Source: Adenophora triphylla var. japonica (Eukaryota; Streptophyta; Magnoliopsida; Asterales; Campanulaceae). From it: DNA of 64,000 nucleotides. The notes beneath the pieces are model-generated. The model did not search any database. It was not told the DNA's origin and was given only the letters and a program-made list of their open reading frames with translations. The translations under genes were made by a program, and so were the position numbers. Positions 32,534-41,870 of this stretch are shown here, one piece after another (positions within the stretch are counted from its first letter, which is position 1; each line of letters begins with the position of its first letter). The stretch is from the NCBI GenBank assembly GCA_022495995.1, contig JAFEMH010001364.1:62001-126000 (forward strand). Direction: 5' to 3'.

Positions 32534-32578
32534 GGTCCGTACGGACCAACCTGGGATGCAAAGAGGTCCGTACGGACC
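32534..32578 (+). promoter_or_regulatory. TatE palindrome pair upstream of the PMD gene
   Basis: Perfect GGTCCGTACGGACC at 32534-32547 and 32565-32578, 31 bp start to start, each preceded by a TGCAA-type block. Located 156-200 bp before the PMD ATG. A TTAAAAA run near 32614 may be the core promoter. Confidence 0.8.
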
Positions 32579-32733
32579 AGGTTGGCTTTTTACAGTTCCC
32601 AGATTTTGACTGGGTTAAAAACCCGAGGCCCCCTTCATTTCTTCTTCTTCAGTTCGTGCATCCGAGAGAGAGAAAGAGAGAAAACCTCCATTGTTATACC
32701 AAAATCCTCCATTTTTAGCTTGAATTGTTCGCA

Positions 32734-35654
32734 ATGGCGGAAGGATATCGGAGAGGTCGTCGACAACGCAGTCAAGAAGTGATCGAGCAACGGATGGAGC
32801 TCCAAAGAAATTGGATCTCCTTTGTTCCATCTTCGAAGAACCCGGATGTATTATATCCGAATCCGGAGGTGCACAATCGTCGATCTAGGAACGTCGGGGA
32901 GGTATGAAATCAATTTTGTCTTGATTCCCTGCTTGAATTTTTGAATGCTAGAACTAGGTTTTAGTTTTTCGCATTTTGGGGCTTTTGTTATTTGCCATGC
33001 CTTTTGTGGAATTCTTGATGAATTGTTGAAATTGGGCATGTAAAAATTGTGAATATGTGCATTTTGTGCAGAAATGTGTAGATTAGCTCTTATTTGTGAA
33101 AATAAAGAGCCACTCTAATGAATTGCATGCTTTGGTGTTTTGTACATTATGCTTTTTATGTATGTACAATGTGGGAAAAATTGTCATGCAGGGACAAATT
33201 TTGTAGAAAAAAAAAATGTGACATGTGCCGTGTTTCGTGACGGGTTTTGTCTGAAAGTATGTGTCGTGTAGGGACGGACTTTTCTTTTGAAAATGTGTTA
33301 TGCAGTGTGTGCCGTGTTCTTGGGTGACGGACTCTGTGGGGAAAGTATGTGCAATATGCGCCGTGTTTTGTGACAGGTTATTTTGAAAATGTGTCGTGTA
33401 GGGCTTAATCCCTCTTTTGAGAAAATTTGTACAGTGTGTAGCGTGTTTTTGTGAGGACTGCATGGAAAAATTATGTATAATCCATGTCGTGTTTTGAGTT
33501 GCATGTAAAAATTATGTGCAATATGTGCTGTGTTTTGTGATGGGATATATGTGCTTTGCCGTGTTGGGACGGTCTTTTGTGCTTTGATTTTCTTTTGGTA
33601 TTTTGCATTAAGTACTGTGAATGACGTACCTTTGTTGTGTTTACCTGCAGGATGAGGGGCTCTTGGCTGGGAAAGCCAAGAAGATGAAGACTCGGGGATC
33701 GCTCGAGGCTGTTGTTGAGTTGTGGGAGCGAATGCCGGACATTTCTGTGGATGGCAGGCCGAGCCCCAGGAGGCTGGTCTATGCTTCTGGCCTGGGCGTG
33801 TTCGTGGAGAACTTGGCCGGGGTTTCTGACACGAGGAAGAACAAGAGCGTCTTCCTTGGCCTTTCTCAGTATTGGTGGGATACCACCCACACCTTCCATC
33901 TGAGCTGGGGAGAGGTGACGGTGACGCCCACGGACTTTCTTTGCTATCACCCAAGCTTTCCTTCAAAGGAGGGCCAGTGTGGTGGCGAGATATGATTGCC
34001 GAGGACGTGCTGATTGAGCTGCTGGGCTTTGCGCCTGTTCCTTGCAGGGGTCTTGGCATGTTGTATAGTGATGTTGAGATTAGGATCACGGCCAGTATTG
34101 GGGCCTATGTTCGGGGTACCGGCCAGGTGACGGCGGAGCAGCTGGCGCGCTCCTTCCTGTGGTTTGCACTTTCCGAGACTTTGTTCTCGAACCACTCGAC
34201 TACGGCTCCTTTTGCTCTGCTGGAGAGCTTGATTGATTTTGAGAGAGTTTGTGATATCTCTTGGGGCGAGGCGGGCTTGGCCGAGCTTTACTTCTCCTTG
34301 AATCGGTTCAGCAGGGGTGTGGCCAGTTCCTTGGCTTGTTTTGATTTTGCTTTGGAGGTATGAGTTCATTGCTGTTTTTTATTTAGCAACTTGTCGTTTC
34401 TCCGTTTTCTTTTGCACTGAGCCTTTTCTGCTTTTGTCACAGGTGTGGTTCTATGAGATCTTTCAGTGCTTCCCGTGGGATAGAGATCACAGGGCCATAG
34501 CAACGGCGTATCCTGCTATGTTAGGCTGGGCCCGCCCGGCGAGGAGGAGGAGGACCAGCAGGGGTAAGCTCACGATTTCTTACGGGTAGGTGCAGGAGCA
34601 TTTGGAGAGAGATAGCTCGAAGAGGTTTGTTCTGTATCCTTGGGCTCGATATGAGGCCGATGATTTCGAGGGGGCTCCCCTGGTGATGGTGCAGCGAAAG
34701 ATGCTGCGGGGCCTGACTTGCGACGTCATGTATTTGGGAGAGCGGGTCTTCGCGGCATGGCCCCGGGTATGCTTCCCTTGGCTCAGAGGACCCTCCTTTT
34801 GGGATGTTGGATTCCCAGGATATGGATGTGTTGGATTTTTAGAGGTATCTTGGCGGCGTGGGTGCCGAGGAGTTTGTTTTGTATCGAGAGGAGTATGGGG
34901 CCTTTGTGAGGAGGAAGTTGAGGACGCCACTGTGTTGGCGGCGAGGAGAGGGAGGGCCGGTCCGCAGGTCCCCGTGAGGTTCCTGGTGCTGGGCCTGACT
35001 TTACATATGATCGTGGGGATTCCTCGAGGAGGAGGGTGTCTGTAACTGTCCCCGAGCAGCTCCCGCCGCTCTACCGAGTGGATCCTGATAGACCGGTGAG
35101 TGTGCTTACTCTTTTCCATCTTGGCATCTTTTCTGTATTTTTCTCTTTTTTGTTGTTGAGTATGACTGTATTGCTAAGCGTTTCTTTGGTTGCTTGCTTG
35201 TGCAGGTCCCGGGGAGGGCTTTTGACATGCTAACCCGCCGTTATGTGGCGATGCGGTCTTTCGCAAAGAAGATGGCGTCGAAGATGTCTTGCCGGTCTTC
35301 GCGACGTTTGCCGGCGTACACGCCGATGCCTTCGAGGCATTGTAGATGTTCCTCCACCGAGAGCCGAGCCGGAGCCACAGCAGGAGGGACCTTCGCGGGG
35401 GAGGCATAGCATGGATGCCGGGACGTTCGGGAGCTCAGGGGCCGCGAGACCCTTTGCAGCTTCTTTCCTCCGCAGATGCACGGGGTGAGGGTTCGTCGAG
35501 ACTTCCTTCTTCGATCCTTTCGTCGGATTTGATCCTTCGGGATTACTTTGAGTACCGGCCTCCTGGAGGGGACTCGGCACTCGATGACGAGGATATGACC
35601 GGCGAGTTCACCGGGATGCCCGACTTCTCGCTTGATGATCTTAGGGGAGGATGA
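32734..35654 (+). pseudogene. TatE PMD-like accessory gene (four exons, antisense to pol), degenerate
   Basis: ATG at 32734 (MAEGYRRGRRQRSQ). Inferred exons are 32734-32901, 33651-34357, 34443-35095 and 35206-35654, each bounded by GT and AG with strong acceptors (TTACCTGCAG, TTTTGTCACAG, TTGCTTGTGCAG). Exon 2 has the plant mobile domain core (QYWWDTTHTFHLSWGEVTVT). Exon 2 is 707 nt, so one nucleotide has been lost (near 33945), shifting TPTDF into another frame. Exon 3 begins VWFYEIFQCFPWD, has a TAG at 34587 and a further shift near 34765. Exon 4 encodes an acidic tail. Exon order and intron positions match the TatC gene, so the intron-bearing gene was present before the two families split. 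A nuclear role is inferred from the family only. Confidence 0.82.
32902..33650 (+). other. Intron 1 of the TatE PMD gene
   Basis: 749 bp, GTATGA at the donor and TTACCTGCAG at the acceptor; T-rich. The TatC counterpart (13783-14200) ends with the same TTACCTGCAG. Minus-strand open frames across it (33083-34089) are shadows. Confidence 0.7.
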
Positions 35655-36179
35655 TGATCTTTGAAGAGTCGGACTAGGGTTCATTTGCTTTCCCTCTTTC
35701 CATATCTTCTCTTTTTTTTTAGCAACAGACATTAGATGTACCTGTAATAAAACACTCATATTTGCATGGCAAACACATTTTATTTTAAGATGTAATGTCG
35801 TTTTTTTGTGATTCCCGGGAATTGTCCTAGGAATTGTTGCTATTATTTTTTTTTATTTTGTGCATGCCACGTGAGCTGAGAGTGCGTTTGTGGGTAGTGT
35901 ATGTTTGCTGAAAATGGCTTTGGCCAGTGTTTGGGCGGTTTGGAGCAAGGTCCCTGGCCGAGAACTTGAGTGGTTTTTGTACCGTTTGGCTGAGAAAGTG
36001 GGGCCAAGATGCAATAAGGTCCGTACGGACAGACCTAGGTTGCAAAGAGGTCCGTACGGACCAACCTTGCTTTTGGGAAGGAAATAAATGCTTTCCAGTG
36101 TCTGGTCTTTCCCCATTCCCCATTTGCAGCCATTTTCGAGCTTTCTCCCCCATTTTCTCTAGGAACCTCCATTTTTGCC
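35655..36179. other. TatE spacer between PMD and DUF7745 genes
   Basis: PMD 3' UTR followed by the promoter of the DUF7745-like gene. The palindrome pair at 36018-36062 is the only strong signal; an AAATAAAT run at 36082 may act as the core promoter. Confidence 0.6.
36018..36062 (+). promoter_or_regulatory. TatE palindrome pair upstream of the DUF7745-like gene
   Basis: GGTCCGTACGGAC at 36018-36030 (last base changed) and GGTCCGTACGGACC at 36049-36062, again 31 bp start to start. The ATG follows at 36180. Confidence 0.8.
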
Positions 36180-37703
36180 ATGGATTCTTCGTACGTTCCC
36201 AGAATTTTGCCGAGGCTTTCGCAGGAGAGGCAAGCACACTTCCTTGAGCAGCTGAAAACGTGGATGCGACGCCGTATGAGGCATCAGAGACGGGTTTTTG
36301 AGGTAAGGTTTCGTCTTTGCTCGATTTGGTCTTTTAAGGAGTTGGTTCCTGATTGGGAGTTGTTGCGGGCTGCCGCGAAGTTCTGGGATGTTAGGAGGCA
36401 TGTGTATTGCTTTTCCTACAATGAAATGGTGCCCACTTTCAAGGATTTTCGGGCTTTGATTGGAGGACCGGAGGTGGAGGCCATCTCGCTTCCTTTGATT
36501 GGTGGTCTTTGCTGAGCGTGAAGCTTGCAGGCTTTCTTCATACTTCGTTGGAAGAAGTGCAGGGCATGATCCTTGATTCGGGTCATATTGACATTTCTGA
36601 GCTACCGGAGCGGTTCATGGTTGATGATGAGAGTGATGTCTCTTGGGATGCATTTGCCTTGTGCGTGATAGCGACACTCTTCATGGTCAGCTCCCTTGGC
36701 AGTTGACGATGGCGCTTGCTAGATGTGGTTGGGCACCGCAGTAGCCGGAGAGGATATTGTCCCGTTGGTGCTGGGGGAGACTCTTCATGGTATTGACCGT
36801 CTGGCGACTGGGGATCGGTTCATGAGAGGGGGAAGCCCCGCTTTGCTCACCTTGTGGCTGCGAGAGAGACTTCAGGCCATGCCCGAGGCTCCGACGTCGT
36901 TTAGCCCGTGGTCATTTTCTCAGCGACCTCTTGTGTTGGATATGGATCAGTCCGCCTGGGAGAGATGGATGGCACGGCTTGGTACGCATCAGATCCGTTG
37001 GTGGGTTCCTCACTGGGGGATTGAGACTAGGAGGGTCTTTCAGAAAGGGTCCTATGTCGTCACAGTTCCAGGTTTGTCTTGGTCCTCCTTCTATATTCCG
37101 TCGCTTGTTTCCCGGCAGTTTGGGATGAAGCAAGAGCCTTTGTTGGGCTGGGATGACCTTGCTACTACGGAGATAGCTCCTCTTTGTATGGCAGCTCCAG
37201 GTGCTTTCTTGTATTTTTTGAGGGTATAGAAGTATTTCGCTTTCCCTCCTGTGGTGCTCCTTAGACATCGGGAGAGTGTCGTATTGACGACTCAGTACCT
37301 GGCCTGGTATGAGCAGCGTGTTGGGCAGTCCCAAGTGGATTTGGAGAGCAGGCGTGTAGCGATTCTGGGACCCGGTTGCCGTAGTAGCTATTGCCTAAGG
37401 AGTGCCAAAGCCTGGTCTGACCCTCAGGATGTTACGGGAGACACTTTATTTGACTACGAGACCAGAGTTAACCGACTGACGGGGAGAGGTCCTCATTTAC
37501 AAACTCGCAGGGAGGAGATCCGAGCCGAAGCACGGGCGAATGAAGCCCTGAGAGCTGCTGGATTGTTTGACTCTACGGGGAGGACCCCTGATCTCGGACT
37601 GAGAGACGCAGAGTTGGTTCGCGTGGAGCGAAAGAAGACTCGCCGGGGACGAGGGAAGAAAGGGAAGAATGGCGAGGGAACAAGCATAGATGGCGCGGAA
37701 TGA
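36180..37703 (+). pseudogene. TatE DUF7745-like accessory gene (antisense to pol), degenerate
   Basis: ATG at 36180 (MDSSYVPRILPRLSQERQ). Residues ~56-95 read DWELLRAAAKFWDVRRHVY and SYNEMVPTFKDFRALIGG, the PMD-related N-terminal motif. Later come EDIVPLVLGETLHGID, WWVPHWGIET and PGLSWSSFYIPSLVSRQFG, aligned with the TatC gene. The C-terminus is basic (RRGRGKKGKNGEG). Frameshifts occur between about 36510 and 36720 and a TAG at 37227; the first and last thirds are in one frame. Expected intact length is ~500 residues. No introns are evident, unlike the PMD neighbour. No enzyme motif seen; function unknown. Confidence 0.76.
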
Positions 37704-37912
37704 CCTCCTAGGTATCCATTCATTGCATTGTAAACACATTATTTGTTAAATGTATTAAGCTGTCTTTTAGCATGTTGTGAACTTGAGAGTAGACCGTGCT
37801 TGAACTCATCAAGAAATGTTGTAACCGTTAGTGATTTGTGATTTACTTTTAAATCTTTGTCGAGATGCAAGATCTCTTGTTTGCCTTTGTTTCTTTTGTG
37901 CACCTTGTCGGC
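37704..37912. other. TatE spacer, left part
   Basis: Shares GTAGACCGTGCTTGAACTCATCAA with the TatB and TatC spacers in shortened form (core GACCGTGCTTGAACTCATC). Ends at the CopB TSD; continues at 60585. Confidence 0.65.
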
Positions 37913-37917
37913 GTCCA
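37913..37917. other. TSD of CopB, left copy
   Basis: GTCCA before the 5' LTR, matching GTCCA at 60580-60584. Confidence 0.95.
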
Positions 37918-39407
37918 TGTTGGGTATGCATGTTTTAACCCTCCTATTTTGTATTAGATTTGATTGATACCATAACCTCTTGTCTATTTTAAGGACTTTA
38001 GGACCCTATGTAATGAAGCTTAGACTTCAATTTTTTAGCTAAGTCCATTTTATAGATTAAGTTAATTTTAGGCTTGAAGACTGGCACAAGACTCATTGGA
38101 ATTGAGAGTTGCAGTTCAGAAGTTTCAAACCACCCATTCAACCGCCCTGGCAAAACCGCCCTTAGCATTTGCTTGGTGAAATCCTTTGTTTGAAACTACC
38201 CTTGAACTACTCCAGTGCATCCGCCCTATGATGAACCACACCTTGCAGCTCATCATCAACCGCACTTTGCAACCTCACTGGAGTTACCAACCGCACTTGT
38301 CAAACCGCTTGTACTTCAGAACCGCTCCAATGATTGAACCTTGAAGTGAACCGCTCTTTGACATTGTAATCCACATCAGCAATATCCAATGTCAACCACC
38401 TTATCTTGTCACGTGATTCAATGTCAGAGAAGATCTGCAAGGATCTTGAAAAGATGACAGGTGTCCAAACCTCATTGCTTGCAAACCGAGTATTATCGCC
38501 TTTATCTGCAACTACTGTACCAAAGGACAAAAGTGGTTGTTGTGGACCAATAAGAAAGCATCAAGTACTGTCCTTCAACAGCTGTGTCCAACGGCTACAT
38601 TTTGGATGCTTGGGTATAAATACCCCTAATCTTCACCATTTGAAGATTACTTGAAAATTGAGAAGTGCTGTGTTCATAGAAGTTGAAGCTTTACCCAGAA
38701 ATTCTAAGTCCTTTGAATCTTCATCTTCATACTTCAAGAAATATTCCCACCTTAAATCAAGCCCTAACACATTCAAGAATCATTGAGCTCTACATCTCAC
38801 AGATTTAAAGAGCCTTGATCTTGTTCTCACACACACACCTCATTTGTTCGAATCACATAGATTAAACACTTGAGATACACTGGTTATAGTTTTGGATTTG
38901 TTCTTCATAGTAAAGATTTTATTGTACTTTGTAATCTCACAATACTTAATATAAAATCTCTCTTAGAAATCCAAGACTAACCATCTTGGTAGTGGACGTA
39001 GATCGTTTATCGATTGAACCACTCCAAATAGCGTGTTCTTACTTTCTGCATTTATATTTCTTGTGCTTACTAATTATTTATCTTTGTCTCTGTTTGATCT
39101 TTATTTAGATATCCATTATTGTGAAATAGTGTTTGGAGTTAACAGTGTCAAAACCTCACTTGTTTGTAAACCGCACGTACCAACTACTTTATTAAAACCG
39201 CTTTACAAACCTCCTCTATCAAAACCGCTTTGTAACTCTAAATATTTCCGCTGTGCATTTTACATCTTCACTTGCAGTTTCTTATTCACTGCAAGAGGTT
39301 TTGTAAGCAAGAGGTTTAATTTTTATTAGAGGGCGAAAAATTTGTAACAGCTATTCACCCCCCCTCTAGCTGTATTTTCACCCTTGTTGCCACCTTTGGG
39401 ACCAACA
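37918..39407 (+). repeat. 5' LTR of CopB
   Basis: TGTTGGGTATGC to GGGACCAACA. TATAAATA at 38615-38622 sits inside the palindrome GGGTATAAATACCC. At least seven AACCGC hexamers lie between 38125 and 38345, upstream of the TATA box. Small indels separate it from the 3' LTR. Confidence 0.96.
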
Positions 39408-39409
39408 AG

Positions 39410-39421
39410 TGGTATCAGAGC
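39410..39421 (+). other. Primer-binding site of CopB (initiator-Met tRNA)
   Basis: TGGTATCAGAGC two bases after the LTR. Confidence 0.93.
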
Positions 39422-39479
39422 CAACACATTTTAAAACCACCTTTGTTTTCAAGCTTAACAGCTTGTGTGCCGATTCAAT

Positions 39480-41817
39480 ATGGCAACCTCAAAGACAATG
39501 ACTACTGTTAACTATTCACACATTCCAATGTTGGACGAAGACCACTTTGACATCTGGAAGTGCCGAATGCTTATTCATTTGGAAACTATAGATGAAATGC
39601 TGGTGGAGTGCGTGATCAATGGCCCTCTAATTCCAATGAAGGCTAATACTGATGCAACCACCAATGCTGAAACTCCAGAAGTCAAAAAGCCAAAAGCTGA
39701 GTGGTCGGATGAAGAGAAGAGATTAGTTGCCTTGGACAATAAGGCGAGGTTCATCATTTCTGGAACCCTCCCCGTATCAACTCTACGTAAAAGTGATGTA
39801 CCTCAAAACCGCAAAGCAGATGTGGGATGCCATAGAGAGCTACCTCGAAGGTGACGAAGAGTGCAAGGAAAACAAATTATACACTGTTGAAAGATCCTAC
39901 AACAACTTCAACAGAAAATCCAACGAAACCTTGCGTCAAACCTACGATCGCTATGTTGAGGTAGTTAATGCTTGTAGATCTCTTGGTAAAACTTTAACCG
40001 ATAAGGAAATCAATATGACTTTCCTATCTGCTTTAGGTTCTAGATGGGTAAATAAGGCTACCTCTCTAGAAGACTCCAAAGTATTGGGTACTTGGTCGTT
40101 AAGTAACTTGTATGCCAATCCTAGAGTCTATGAACTTAAATTAAATCATATTGAAGAGATAGAAGGGAAAACCAAATCGCTTTCTATGTCTGTAGTGGAA
40201 CATGAAGAGAAACCATCCACATCCAATCAAACCACTGATCCTTCCATATCAACCTCATCACTCATCGAGATGGATGATGATGATTTTGCCATGTTTGTGA
40301 AAAGATTCCAAAAATTTAGAAAATCTTCAAAACCTCTCACAAAATCATTTTCAAAATGCAAACCTCCTGCAACATTTTCTAGGGCTGCAGATACAAAGAA
40401 GAAGAGTGACTTGGTTTGCTACAACTGTAGGAAACCTGGCCACTTTGCATCTGAGTGTCCACAGCCTAAATATGAATACATGAAAAAGAAAACTTTTCCT
40501 TCGAAATTTTCTCATCGTAAGGGAATGGTTGCTGAGGAGGAAGAGAATTCCAAGGAATTAGCAACTTTGATTGAAACAGATTCTGAGGATGGAAGTGACG
40601 GTGAAACCGAAGAGGTTAACCTCTGCTTAATTGCAGAAGCTTCTGATGACTCAGATTCTGAATCATTTGAGTTGCCTGATATGGAGGAAAAGGAGGTTTT
40701 TACAAAACTTCCAAATTATAAATTGGATGATGATATCAAACTTACTCCTAGCGTTAAGATAGGAAATTGCTCGTATTCACGTCCAATTTTCTCATCTAAA
40801 AATGCTCCACCTTCAAAAACAATTTCAAAGAAAATTTTGAAAAAGGTGGTGGAAGAGGTTTCTCCCATGGAACATGAAAGGATGTTCAAGGAAGCTGAAA
40901 TGGTGATCCATCAATTCTCAAATCTTAAGAAAGCCTTAAGCTTAGCTCATGATGAACTTAATCTATACAAGACGGAGAAAACTGTGATGAGGTCTGTAAT
41001 TTCAAATCTTAAGGACCAAATCAGAAGTATGACACCTCTTGCTGATCAAAACCGCATCCTTGAAACTAAGGTTGCTGCACTTCAACTCCGGAATGATGAC
41101 TTGGTAACCCAAATCAACGATCTCCAAAAGATTATTGATTCGTGGCTCAAGTATCAATCCACCAAGGATAAAATCATGGACTCCCAAGTTCCTCCTGGAA
41201 TTAAGGAAGGCCTAGGTTTTGGATCGGAGGAAGAGGAGAAGTGTGCATCCTCGAGTGAAAAGGATGAGGAAATTTTGGAACTAACTAAAGAAATTCCTAA
41301 GGGGAAGCATGCTAAAGGAAAGGGTAAAGGACGACAAATTAATTATGTCTACCCAAAAGGAAAGCAATATGGAAAAAATTTTGTGTTGAAACCTAAGGAT
41401 TCTGTGGAAGCAGCTGAAGAGGAAATGGCTTATGGAATTGGTCGCATACCTGCTCCAACCGCTCCTGGTGGAAAAGGTGTTGCTGCCAACTCCAGGTCTG
41501 ACCGCGCATCTTCTTCGACCGCTCCTCCTGCCTTCAAAAGCAGGAATAGCGTTCCCAGGAAATACGTAGTCAAACCAAAGCCTGATCCCTTTATCTCAGC
41601 CGGACTCTTAGCTAGAACCGCTCCTCCCAAACCGCATGCAACTCCTAAGAAGAGTAAGGAGTTAGTAAAACCTCATGATGCTTGTAGCTTTTATAAATGT
41701 TCTGTGTGTGATGGTTTAGGTCACAAGGCTGCAGAATGCCTTTTGCGGTTCACACCCAATGCCAGGAAGAGCAAACCTCCTTCTGTCAAACAGGTGTGGA
41801 TTGTAAAGGGTTGCTAA
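39480..41817 (+). pseudogene. gag: CopB gag, one frameshift
   Basis: ATG at 39480 (MATSKTMTTV). A 1-nt insertion near 39790 (compared with CopA) splits the N-terminal domain; the second frame runs to TAA at 41817. In order: N-terminal copia gag domain (KMWDAIESYLEGD-like at ~39820; SLGKTLTDKEINMTFLSAL), a first zinc knuckle CYNCRKPGHFASEC (about 40420), a long acidic and coiled-coil region, and a second CCHC knuckle CSVCDGLGHKAAEC near the C-terminus (about 41700). Two knuckles ~420 residues apart are unusual. The region 39961-41870 is absent from CopA, exactly at GT and AG. Expected to form the particle shell and bind RNA. Confidence 0.9.
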
Positions 41818-41870
41818 CTTCAGGACCCAAGGAATAAAGGGGGACCTCGCTCTTAATGTTTACATTTCAG
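39961..41870 (+). other. Candidate alternative intron within CopB gag
   Basis: Begins GTAGTT after GAG and ends TTTACATTTCAG before GT, a plant-like donor and acceptor with a CTTAAT branch-like sequence ~15 nt before the end. Its removal joins codon TYDRYVE to VLCFMAGHS in phase 0, which is what CopA has in its DNA. Length 1910 bp, not a multiple of three, so removal also corrects the frame from gag to pol. Confidence 0.6.

Noticed and set aside
33298..34089. 263-codon minus-strand ORF
   Set aside because: Lies opposite intron 1 and exon 2 of the TatE PMD gene; composition is that of a shadow frame.
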